Shown: one piece after another, positions 8,388 through 20,400 of the stretch
Layout: each line of letters begins with the position of its first letter
Numbering within the stretch: position 1 is the first letter of the stretch
NCBI GenBank assembly: GCA_905116865.2
Contig: CAJHNH020001112.1
Location: 1,712,932 to 1,776,931 of the forward strand
Source of the DNA: Candidula unifasciata
Lineage: Eukaryota > Mollusca > Gastropoda > Stylommatophora > Geomitridae
Reading direction: 5' to 3'
Length of the DNA stretch: 64,000 nt
Program-made: the position numbers and the translations under genes
The notes under the pieces: model-generated
Told to the model about the DNA's origin: nothing
Databases searched by the model: none
The model's input: only the letters and a program-made list of their open reading frames with translations

Positions 8388-8725
8388 ACCGGGGCCCCAT
8401 TATGGAGCGAACAAGAATAGACCCGCTGCATCCTCAACAAGCGTGTCGTAAGAGTCGACTAACTGGAAGCTTCGTTCGAAGTGACAGTGTGTCTGCCTAA
8501 GAGAGACAGGAAACCAACAGTATGCATAGAAATAGGCTAGGTCTGTAAAAAGGAATTTGCACGCAACACTCTGAAACAAGACTAGAGTCCAATGGTGGGC
8601 AAACAGCCAGCACTTTTAGCCGGAGTTTACTGTCAGTGAACAAGAAGAAGAAGAACAAGAAGAAGAAGAACAAGAAGAAGAAGAACAAGAAGAAGAAGAA
8701 CAAGAAGAAGAAGAACAAGAAGAAG
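8388..8725 (+). mobile_element. SINE-like family S1 copy with expanded AAG tail
   Basis: The body runs from 'ggggccccattatgg' through 'aagagtcgacta' and 'ggagtttactgtcagtgaac' and ends in AAG repeats. Similar copies lie at 10045-10300 (-), 20120-21760 (+, with an array inside), 30955-31205 (+), 33000-33215 (+), 35795-36345 (+, interrupted), 58725-58965 (+) and 60260-60530 (-). The tail here is a 15-bp (AAC AAG AAG AAG AAG) repeat at about 8640-8725. Confidence 0.65.
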
Positions 8726-8758
8726 ACATGCATGTTAGAGGTCAGTGGGTATATTCTC

Positions 8759-8759
<1 letters not shown>

Positions 8760-8841
<82 letters not shown>
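8760..8841 (+). repeat. 82-base poly(C) tract
   Basis: This is an uninterrupted C run right after the S1 tail. It would be G4-forming on the minus strand and i-motif-like on the plus strand. Its true length is uncertain because sequencing of such runs is unreliable. Confidence 0.9.
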
Positions 8842-8844
<3 letters not shown>

Positions 8845-8900
8845 CCTCCTCCCGCCACCAAATGGGGCCCTGAAGTGCTAACTAGGATGACAAAACATAT

Positions 8901-10045
8901 ATAGAGCAATTTTTAACAAACCAAAATGAGAAAAAAGCACTTTTTAACAACCCAAGATTAGAAAAGTGCAATATTTAACAAGACAAGTTAGAAGAAAGCT
9001 TTTTTAACAATCCACGATTAGAAGAGAGCAATTTTTAACAACCCAAGATTAAGAAAATAATTTTCAACAACCCACAATTAGAAGAGGGCAATTTTCAACA
9101 ACCCAAGATTAGAAGAAAGCAATTTTCAACAACCCAAGATTAGAAGAGGGCAATTTTCAACAACCCAAGATTAAGAGAGCAATTTTCAACAACCCAAGAT
9201 TAGAAGAGGACAATTTTTAACAACCCAAGATTAGAAGAAAGCAATTTTCAACAACCCAAGATTAGAAGAGAGCAATTTTCAACAACCCAAGATTAAGAAA
9301 ATAATTTTCAACAACCCACAATTAGAAGAGGGCAATTTTCAACAACCCAAGATTAGAAGAAAGCAATTTTCAACAACCCAAGATTAGAAGAGGGCAATTT
9401 TCAACAACCCAAGATTAAGAGAGCAATTTTCAACAACCCAAGATTAGAAGAGGACAATTTTTAACAACCCAAGATTAGAAGAAAGCAATTTTCAACAACC
9501 CAAGATTAGAAGAGAGCAATTTTCAACAACCCAAGATTAAGAAAATAATTTTCAACAACCCACAATTAGAAGAGGGCAATTTTCAACAACCCAAGATTAG
9601 AAGAAAGCAATTTTCAACAACCCAAGATTAGAAGAGGGCAATTTTCAACAACCCAAGATTAAGAGAGCAATTTTCAACAACCCAAGATTAGAAGAGGACA
9701 ATTTTTAACAACCCAAGATTAGAAGAAAGCAATTTTCAACAACCCAAGATTAGAAGAGAGCAATTTTCAACAACCCAAGATTAGAAGAAAGCAATTTTCA
9801 ACAACCCAAGATTAGAAGAGAGCAATTTTCAACAACCCAAGATTAGAAGAAAGCAATTTTCAACAACCCAAGATTAGAAGAAAGCAATTTTTAACAACCC
9901 AAGATTAGAAGAGGACAATTTGCAACAACCCAAGATTACAAGAAAGCAATTTTTAACAGTCCATGATTAGAAGAGAGCAATTTTTAATAACCCTAGATTA
10001 GAAGAAAGCAATTTTTAACAACCCACGATTAGAAGAGGGCAATAT
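8901..10045 (+). repeat. About 37 copies of a 30-31-bp satellite with higher-order structure
   Basis: The unit is close to 'caattttcaacaacccaag' plus 'attagaagagag'. The variant 'aagaaaataa' recurs at 9051, 9295 and 9539, giving an exact 244-bp super-period of eight monomers. The array ends against the minus-strand S1 copy at about 10045. Confidence 0.93.
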
Positions 10046-10300
10046 TGTTCTTCTTCATAGCGTTCAATTGCTGTAAATTTCCCTTGACAGCTCTGGTTGT
10101 TTGTCCATTTCTGGATTTTGGTCTTATTCCAGTACCCGAGTATTGCATGCACATCCATTTTACATATCTGGCTTATTTGTATGCAGAATGTTGGTTCCTC
10201 GCCTCTCAGGCAGATGCACTCCGACTTCAAAGGAGACACCCGTATATAGTCGACTTTTACCACATGCTTGTTGGGGGCGGGGAGGGGGGCAGTGGGTCTA
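10045..10300 (-). mobile_element. SINE-like family S1 copy, minus strand
   Basis: This is the reverse complement of the S1 body: a TTC tail at the left, then 'ctgtaaatttcc', 'cctcaggcagatgcactccga' in near form, and 'gtcgacttttaccacatgc'. It ends in a G-rich stretch at 10265-10290. Confidence 0.6.
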
Positions 10301-10411
10301 TTCTTAACACCCTCCACACACACACACGCCCCCACCCCACCCCCACCTTACCCAAATGGAGACGCAGAACGCACACAGGATCGAGAAATTAAATACCGTT
10401 TCTGTTTTCAG

Positions 10412-10507
10412 GCTTGGCCAATGTTCCAAGCTATGCAGAATGGCTAAATATTGAAATTGGTGAGAGTGGAGCCTATGTCGGCGTAGACAGAACCTTATAC
10501 ACACACA
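10412..10507 (+). CDS. XPNPEP2: XPNPEP2-like exon (first visible)
   Basis: Between a ttttcag acceptor and a gtaagt donor. It encodes [11 protein letters not shown] ... [13 protein letters not shown] and is phase 1 on both sides (2 bases, 31 codons, 1 base). It matches the 'THAEWL ... VGVDP' part of the N-terminal domain. Confidence 0.88.
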
Positions 10508-10842
10508 GTAAGTGCCTCTTTTTCCACATGGCTTAGATAGGCTATGCCTGCCTCTATATTAATACTTAGAAAATCGAACTGAATCGCTAGACATTTTGAT
10601 GAACAGAAAAATAGGTCCTATTTCATGGTAACCAAAACAGTCAAATACTGAGGTTCTAGAAAGAGAATAATTTAAATAAATTTGAAAAAGAAGGAGTCTA
10701 TTCAAATATGTTGGCCACATTGAAAGACATAGTAGGCTTCCATACTGGAGGTATAGGTCAAGGGCAAGAGACAGACTACTTTACAGTTTGGAAGACAAAA
10801 TCAAGAGATGGACGAACATTAGTCGGAGAGTGTGCATTGAAG

Positions 10843-10906
<64 letters not shown>

Positions 10907-11389
10907 TTTGGAGATCCAATGCAGCCGCCTTATATTGTGGAGACAGCACCTAATTGATTGATATGAATACTGTATTTGTCTTTGTTATATATTTTATAGT
11001 ATTTTATAAAAGCATGTTGATATATACTGTACTGAAATTCAAATGAACATTTGTGTGGAAAAAATATATAATGATCCTGATGGGTCAACAATAATAATCA
11101 ATAATAATAAGGTATTATAAAATAGTATTACGCTATGTGAATTTCAAAGTAATCTTCATTGTAAACTTGAACAAAGAAGACACAAGTGACAGACTGCACA
11201 ATTTAACTGCCTGTTAAAGAAGAGATAACATAGTCCATGGTTTTAAACGTATGTTTACTCTAGTAAAACATGACAATGCATTGGAAAAAGCGCACAAACG
11301 ATCCTTATATCTCCCTCAACACCTCGCTGAGATAATTTGTGGAAGAGAAGAGGATTAGGAGGAAGCAGAAGAAGAAGAAGAAGAAGAAG

Positions 11390-11422
<33 letters not shown>

Positions 11423-14400
11423 AACAGGCGGTTATATTAAAGTGTTTTCGATTTCGTATTTAAAGTTAAGAAGATTCATTTACTTGCTTCGTCCTGTTTA
11501 ACTGTTAAAGAATTTCGCAAATGCCAAGGTACAGCAAAATATGTCAGGCAAAAAATTGTGGAGTCAGTGACCTTCGTCTTCTTCGTTCAAATGTGAATTC
11601 TACTGTCATGCTTGAAAGTTATTTACGCTGTAATGCATTTTTTCCCTTAAGCATCTTTCAACTCACTTAGTAATGAGCTTCTAAGGCAGTCGAAGGGACT
11701 CATTCTGCAAGCTGTTGGAACCAACCCTGTGGATCAAGCATGGGTATCTGGGCGCCCAGAACAAGCCAAGACTAACATCAATGCTCTCAACATAACATTT
11801 GCAGGTGAGATGTGCATAAGTAAATGTCCTTTTTTCACGCCTTGAAGTGCATTGGGCATTTGGAAAGAGCTCCCATATTTTTACAGGCTAATCGGCACAA
11901 GGTCGGTAATGTGGTCGGCATTACGCTGGCCGTCTTTACTTCCCCAGGACATACATCCTGGTACCCATTTTAGGCTGGGGCGACCTGCGACGCCCCATAC
12001 CATGATAAAAATCCAGGCAACAAGCAGTAGGTTTCGATCGCGGTATATTGGAATTACGAATCGGACTCGCAACGCCTAAGCCACGGACGCCGCTAGGTGA
12101 GATATGTATGCATTGTGCTATTTTTTGGGGAAATTGATCGGATTGTTATCACATGCTATTATATTTTTAATTACCTATAAAAATATCTATTGACTACTGC
12201 AGATAAACGGTGACTGGGTCACCAATTGGCTCGCCAGTAGACGCCTTCGTCGCCGGTCGGGACAGTATTTGGGTCTGTCTACTGTAATCACACATATGGT
12301 GCTATTTCAATGGGTTTAAATGAATTCTGTCCGTATTCCATAGTCGTGGATTTCAAGTTGTACGATAGACATGGCCAATGAGACACCTTTTTTGGGGTGC
12401 CGAGTTGACCATGTATCTTAGTGCACTTGTATTCATGGCGAGGCGCAGACGCCGTCTGGAGGTGACAGGTTCAATTCCCGGCACGGTAACTATAGCTTTC
12501 GATTTTTATGTTGTCTAGTGTGTTCTTCTATCTTTCTACTTCTTTCTATGAGTGCCGTTCACAACACTTTCTGTTACTTGATTAATTTGTAATCACATTA
12601 ACACTGCAAGAGTTCTTTTCAAAGCTACTTGGTGGTGAGCAGTGCTAAGACATTTTAAATGGCTGTGATGTGCGTTCCGGTGCTGAGAGGCGTTGGTTCC
12701 CATTGAAATGTGTAATCAGGTACAAACGAATACATCTTAACCTAGAATACCCTGCCACCAGCCCAGTGTGGCAGAACAGTCAGAGATAAATTCCTAACGA
12801 CGAAACAGGGCATCTATAATGTAAAAAATGAACTTCAATGCTTCCCAAACGGCAGTTAAACGTTGAAAGCTAAGAAACGATACCATTGGTGTATGGTCGA
12901 ACACACTTGATCAAAAATGAGAAAATGTGCAAATAATAGGATTCTTGGTGAAGACTCACCGAAACACGCCGACACTCGCTACCGCACGCGCACTCTTTGA
13001 ATAAATTCATATGACATTTTCAAACAACGGGTCAATAGTCCGACCTTGAGAGTCCCGACGGTCGCATGGATCTCCTCTTTTGCAGTCTGAACAGGGCAAT
13101 GCCCCTCTTTAGTGATTCGGCCTGGAGAATCCTTCCTTTAAAATGTACTGGCTTCCTGCCGAGCGCATTAATTAGTGTACCAGCTTTCTGCTGAGGTTTC
13201 TGATGGAATCTCGGGGTAGAGCGTCCTCAAGGATCCGCACCAAGGCCGGACTACACGTCCGCCTTGGTCCAACTTCGTCTTCCAATCTCAAATTACAATT
13301 CCTTAACAATATTACGTATTGTTTTGACGTCCTATTTGCTCAGCCAGTACTGGTGTGTTTTAGTGCATATCCGCATCCGACAATGGCACACATAACCTAG
13401 TCACAGTTATAACCTAAAGTTTTCCCTTCGGGTATGCTGGTTTTTTCCCGCAGAGCAAGCCAAGTTCTAGACCAGCTGCTGTCATGGACCTAGTGTTTTT
13501 TGTAGACATGTCTTTGTGCACCTGTGTACTTTTGGACATCGGTGTTGAACGGGAAAGAGAGAGAGGGGAATGAATGAACAGTGACCGTTTCTTTCGCAAC
13601 GGACTAACAGCTTAGGTTTTGGCTTTTGATATTCTACAAGGATGGGTTAAAGTCAGCTGCGTATCCTTTACATGACGTTGCAGAACCAACCGCAGCATTT
13701 TTTGCTGTTGTGGGTTTTCTAGGCAAATTTACGTCCAGTAGTTTGCCATTGCCTCCTGGACGGTCGACTTCTCGATACCACTGTCAAAACCAACGCAAGG
13801 CACAAGGCCCGCAGCTGGAATCAAACCCAGCACCCCGACATTACGAATGCTTTCACAACGCCTAAGCGAGAGACGCTAACACAAGGATGGGTGCAGCGGT
13901 TAAAGTCAATGTCGACCACGTCGAAAACTTCCACAAAGTGCTTTCCATTGTCATATTTCGATTCCCGGTTTCATTAGCACTCTGTTGAAGACAGTTCTGT
14001 CAGCGGTGTCCCAAAAATGTCTCTGACAAATACTACGTGGCCCTGTAAAGGGAGAGAGGAGAAGGTTTAGACGACGGATCTACATCATACAAGGGTAGTA
14101 ACCCACGAGTGCTCTGTTTTACTTCTGACCCACGCCTGAGTCCGAAGAAGCTCACCGCAGTGCACGAACTCCGTAGCACCGGCGAGGATTCTAAAATACT
14201 TTAGGTAGATTTTAAACTCTTAATTTTGCCAGGGCAGCGCCGTAAGGCTACTCTTTTTCGATTTCAAACTGCAAACGGATTGTTTACGTGCGCAACAATA
14301 CACACGGGCGTCCAGTTTTACTACCCACAGAGCAGGGAAAATTACTAGAAGTCCAAGTGAAAAAATCCTACTTTCATCGATGTTTGAACCCGGAACCTCC

Positions 14401-17400
14401 AGCACTCGAGATGGACGCCATGCCTCGAGACCACGCACCGCTCACCCGCCCCCCCCCCGCCCCCACCCCCCCCCCCGCCCCGGGAAGACGTTGCAGACTA
14501 ACAAGGACCTGGATACAGAATCCGTCTGGCTAGATAGACGTCGTTTAATTGAAAATTCAGTTTACTGCATCTGACAGACAGAGGAAGAAGGGGTCTCCGT
14601 GTAGAAGTGGTCAAGTCGTTTGCCTCGCGCTCTGAGGGTCGTGGGTTCGTTTTAGGGCAGCGCCATTCAGTTCACAAGTGCAATTTTTACAGAGATCCCT
14701 TGGAATTGTTGCCGAAGTTACGGAGGTGGTGCTCTGTGCGACGCTCTCAGCAGGTAGCTAGGTGTTCAGCGGAGAGAGATTGGGCCACATAGGATAAAAC
14801 CCGGCGCAATTAGGTGCAACTCTCATTTTTACCTATTTTAGGGCAAAAGGGAGCTAATCAATCGCTCAGCAGCAACTGTTGACCCAGTGGTATGCGGTGT
14901 TACGGGCCATTGATCAGGATGCTATTACTAGCAGGCCTCAGTACCAAATGATCTAGTCATTTGCCTCACGCTCTGAAGGCCTTGGGCTCATTTCGCACAG
15001 TTGCAATTCGAGGGTGCAATTTTTGCAGAGATTCACGAGGACTGTCACTGGAGCTTTGGAGTTTGTGCTTTGTGTGACACTCTCGACAGATAGCTAGCCC
15101 TTTTTGCGGGGGCGGTGAAGTCGATCCTCTCTATGATGCTGGTAGTGGGGAACTAGAAACAGTGTGAACAGCAGAAAATAAAAGATAAAGTTCAGGACAT
15201 TGTCACACCATATCAGCGAATTATTAAACCCATATTTCAATAACCAGTCAGCACTTGCTGGATGATTTGGACAACCGCACACTTGCTGACTGACATTACT
15301 TCCTAAGACATTTCTTGGTACCCATGTTTAGGCTAGGTCTACTTGGAAACCAATTCAAGTATAAAAATCCACCTTGATCCAGATTCAAATCTAAGACTTT
15401 AATGCAACAGGCAAGTATTTAGCCACTTCACAACTGTGGCTCTCACAACAGTATGGGCTCAGAATAAAAACTGAAATGTGATGTTAATATTTTCAAATCT
15501 CAGCTTAGGGTTAGGCATTTGTTTACAGTTTTATTTTAAACACAACCTATTTTTTTAAAAATTACTTCATACACTTAATCTAGGGCATTCCAGCATGTGG
15601 GATAATGAGAAAGCCAATAGATTGGCTGTCGCTGCTCTTATGGGTGGTGAGCTACTTTATGATAAGTGGAAGTGGTGAAGGCTCTCTGGGATAAAGGGGG
15701 CTATGCAACAGAACATAGTATCCTCAACCTGAAAGACTAAATTCACCAGAGAGGTTCTGAAAGAAATTTAACACTGAGTGGGAATCAGGCAGACTTTAAA
15801 TCAGATTGTAGCTGGACTACTAGCATACTGACTTCGATGGCTACTAAGGAAGGAGACGGAGTACTGTAGAAATGCCCTTAGTGCAGGAGTGCTATTTCTT
15901 GAGTCAACCATTCATAAGCATAATATCTTGCACAGTGAGATCAGAGATATAAAACCTTTCTTGTTTAATTAAAACACATTCTTTTTTCAACCCCGTTTGC
16001 ACAGCTGTTTTTTACTGTGGATAAATGTGAATTGTGTATGGAAACCCAAAATGGTCAAAATTTACGATTTTCATCTTAGACCCTCCCCTTAAGGTTCAGC
16101 AAACAGGAATACCTATGTTAAAGTTAAAAATCCCATGACAGCTGAAAGCAGGGAGGAAAAAAAAGCAAATCAAGGTGATATATCACCCGCAGGATTGTTG
16201 TGAAAGACAACCTGATCTCTGTGGCAGATAAGCCCATTGAATTGTATTCAAAAGGTTTAGGGAAAGTAAACTTACACCATCGGAATTGGAACTCTTCGCT
16301 TGCTTATGCGGGTGTCCCGAGTGCGCTGATGTCGATTCTTAATTCAACATTTAACATTCAACCTTACAAATATGCATACTGAAGCAAGACTAAACAAAAG
16401 TGATTTTTAAGGTGCATAGCTCGCTGTAGCACTCTTCCGTGAAGATTTAAATTAAGTGTAATAATACTCTTTCCCTAAAAATAGAATGAAGAAAGAGATA
16501 AAGAAGGAGACAAAGATGAAAAAGATCAAAAACAAGAAAAATAATAAGCCTAAGGAAAAGGAAGAGGAGGAAAAATAGGAGAAGGAGAAGAAGAAGAAAG
16601 AAGAAAGACGGGAGAAGCAAAAAGCGAAATGGGAGAAGGAAGAAGAAGAAGAAGGCATACATACGCTCTCATAATACACTGGAGGAGAAGCAAGGGTGGA
16701 GAAGGAGGAGGAAGATGTGGCGGTTGAAAGCGAGGTAAATAGAAATATGAGAGGAAACAGCGGAAGTAGTCAAAGAATGTAAATCTTCATTATCCCTACC
16801 TAGCTGACTCATTCCTCACCACCATTATTTAAATTATTGAAAAAGTGTGTCTAGTTGGTCAAGTGCATTAGTACATTTGCTCCTGTGGCAAAGCTCTGTC
16901 GTCATCTGGGGGCAACAGGTTTGATTTGCGGTATGGTAATTATAGCCTCTGATTCTTATATTGTCAAGTTTGTGCTTTTTCTTCTTTTGTACTTCTATCA
17001 ATGGGTGCGCATCACTTCTTGTCTATTTGTTTATTACATTTATTAATATTACTGAATACATTAAAGCCTGTTTGAATATTAACGATGCTAGTATTAAAAT
17101 TAATTCAATGTCCTCCAAGACTGTCCTAAATTCAACATATCAAAGCAAAACTTTTGGCCAAGAGAAACATCGGTGCTAGTCAAACTGTACGGGTCGCTGA
17201 GTGAATTACAAAAGACAGTGAAGTTCATACTAGAGACAAAATTGGTGAAAATATGGGGATGACTGCAGTCAAGTTTATACAAGGAATTCCAGAGAAATTT
17301 GACTAAAAAGATCAACAAAATGGGGAAGCAGAAAAACGTGAACAAAACAACACAACGTAACGTAACGTTTCGGCCCGGCAGCCTTTTTTTAACACAAGTG

Positions 17401-20400
17401 AACTACACAAACGTCCTCGTTGTTAGTTCACTTATGTATGACAACATTGCAGATATAGATAATCTATTTGAAGAGAACGAAAGAAGAAGAAGAAGGTAAT
17501 CAATTAAATGAGAATATTAGGGACACATTTGTTTAGGATGTGTAATAGTTATTTATCTTCTCACCTAAATCTAGGCGTTCGCTGGCAGGAAAAAGTTGCG
17601 AATGTTCAGGAAAGACTGACAAGAAGGAACATAGCTGCTTTTGTTGTCACTGCTCTGGATGAGACTGCCTGTGAGTTTATTCATTCATTCATTAATTGTC
17701 CTGTTCTACCATTATACGTCACATAGGGCTCAGCTCACATTATTATGGAGAGAATGAGGCACCTGGATGTAACCAGAGGGTCTGGCCGGCTCACTCCACT
17801 CAAAGAAAAGGAAGACGGACATATAACCAGATTGTGATCGGCACCATCAGTACTGGAACTCTGCGCTGGCTGCTGAAGATGAGGACGTAGCGCACATGGG
17901 AATGTCCCGGGTGATGTAATGTCAATTTTTGACTCAACTCAACTCAACTCAACATGGCTCACACTCTACTGCTCCATTCCATGATAGCCAGTACCATCAC
18001 TTAGATTTCATAGATCGAATCCATCCACGCCCTCTAGCTTCTCTCATCAACGTTTTCCTTAGGCTTTCTTGTGGACGTACTTGTTTCATCAGTCCTTCTA
18101 TTTCCTTCTATTTCCCATTTCAACTCCTTTTATTCCTCTGTTAATCCCTTCTTCTCAGAATGCATCTAGTATAGTGCCATCTTCTCTGTCTCATAACTGT
18201 CAACTCAATGGTCGCCCATACATTTCTCTCATTTCTTTACTCCTTTTGAATTTATCCCTGTGAGTGTATACAACAATAAACAATTACTGTAAAGCTAAAC
18301 AATTGCTGTAAAGCACGACTGAGTGTTTATTATAGGGAAAGCAAAGATCTAAATTACACAGAAAGACAGCAAATCAAATGGTTTCCCCATTTGGAAAGAA
18401 TGCCTTCTGATGCTATACCATTCAAGGCATATACCAAAAGAGGAGAGGGACGTAGAGCAAGAGACAGACCAAGAACTACATGAAAGGATAACCACAGTGA
18501 AATTTTACAGTGCCATGATGGGTCTTTGGTCGAAATAGCAAGAAAAGCACGAAGCAGAACTTCATATCTCCCTCGACACCCGAAGAGATAAAAGAGGACG
18601 TAAAGAAGAAGACGAAAGTAAAGAACCCCTTTAACGTCAGTGTCACATCAAATATGTCGGCTCTGTGGCTAAGTCGATGTGAACGCTTCGTAACGCCAGG
18701 ATGCCGGATTCGATCCCAGCTGCGGGCCATGCGCCTTGCATTGGTTTCGACAGTGGTATCAAGAAAGCCGACCATCCAGAGAGCAATGGCAAACTACAGG
18801 ACGTAAATTTGCCTAGAAAAACCAGACAACAGCCAGGGGCTGTTGGGGTTGGTTCTGCAACGTCCTGTAAAGGATACGCAACTAACCTCATCACATATAT
18901 GATACCAAAATCCTATTTTCATAGTTCAACTGTCACCTTTCCGTCTTTCCAGTGTTACATTGCACTATGAGGAGGCATGAGACTCTCAGCCCATGGTGAT
19001 GGCGAGTGTGACTAGCGAGACGCGCCTCCGTTAAGAAAAGTGTTCCACAATCAGTATAGACTGCAGCTCTATCATTCACACCTTGCACCATAACCGTTGT
19101 CTTCTTTTTGCTGATTGTTAGTCCAAATTCACAGCATGCATCAATATATTCATAAAACTTGTTAAAAAGATAATAAAATCTAAAACAACGTATTGAAAAA
19201 CACAAGCTTCTGAAAAACCATTGAAAAACAGTGAGCCATTGAAAGGGCTGGACCTATTTTATAGACCAGTCACTTGGTGGTGAAAAAATTACATTCCCAG
19301 GACTATACCTGGTACCCACTCGAGGCTGGGCTGACCTGGGAGCCAAGGTCATTTCTGACGAGAAAAAAAAGTCTGGCCCCCATCAGGACCAATTATAAGA
19401 ATACAGAAGTAACATTGAAAAACCATTGAAAAACCATTGAAAAACCATTGAAAAAACATTGACAAACCATTGAAAAACCATTGAAAAAACATTGAAAAAC
19501 CATTGAAAAAACATTGAAAAAACATTGAAAAACCATTGAAAAACCATTGAAAAATAATTGAAAAACCATTGAAATAACATTGAAAAATCATTGAAAAACC
19601 ATTGAAAAACCATTGAAAAAAAATTGAAAAAACATTGAAAAACCATTGAAAAACCATTGAAAGAACATTGAAAAACCATTGAAAAACCGTTATTTCTCCA
19701 TTTTTTTCAGGGCTTTTCAACTTAAGGGGTTCTGACATCGATTACAATCCATTTTTCTTGTCGTATGCTATTGTGGAGCAACAGAAAGTCAGGTTTGACC
19801 ATTACCTTTGCTTAAAAATAAATACAAATCTTTGTGTTCGTAATTCAACATCCTCAGCCACAGGATACCCTGCTACAGCGGAGGAAGCTTGCATTTCTCA
19901 ATGACCCTGGGAACTATGCCAGTGTTAGCATGGCTATAAACAGGGCCTCTTAAGCTGGACAGGTCAAAGTGTAGAGTACAGATAAAGAGAGACACTCTGG
20001 TCCTCATGTTGGGGGAGGGGGGGGGGGCGTGTGGAGGTTGAGGCGTGGGAATGACACCCAACTCCACCTTCCTAAAACCTTATCTCATCCAAAGCCTCAA
20101 ATTCAGAAAAAACAAAGATCCCTGTGTAGGTACGGGCCCCATTGTGGGGATAAGAAGAATAGACTACTGTCTCCTATTGTGGGGATAAGAAGAATAGACT
20201 ACTGTCTCCTATTGTGGGGATAAGAAGAATAGACTACTGTCTCCTATTGTGGGGATAAGAAGAATAGACTACTGTCTCCTATTGTGGGGATAAGAAGAAT
20301 AGACTACTGTCTCCTATTGTGGGGATAAGAAGAATAGACTACTGTCTCCTATTGTGGGGATAAGAAGAATAGACTACTGTCTCCTATTGTGGGGATAAGA

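Noticed and set aside
8636..8881. Lys/Asn- and Pro-rich 81-codon ORF
   Set aside because: Only the SINE tail repeat and the poly(C) run translated.
19349..19738. Minus-strand ORFs of 98-129 codons rich in Phe-Gln-Trp-Phe repeats
   Set aside because: They are translations of the 11-12-bp minisatellite, open in more than one frame, and carry no start context or conserved sequence.
19793..19903. Readthrough extension of the host exon past 19792
   Set aside because: The frame stays open to 19903, but the exon at 23021 fits the phase 2 donor at 19792 and supplies the expected protein segment.
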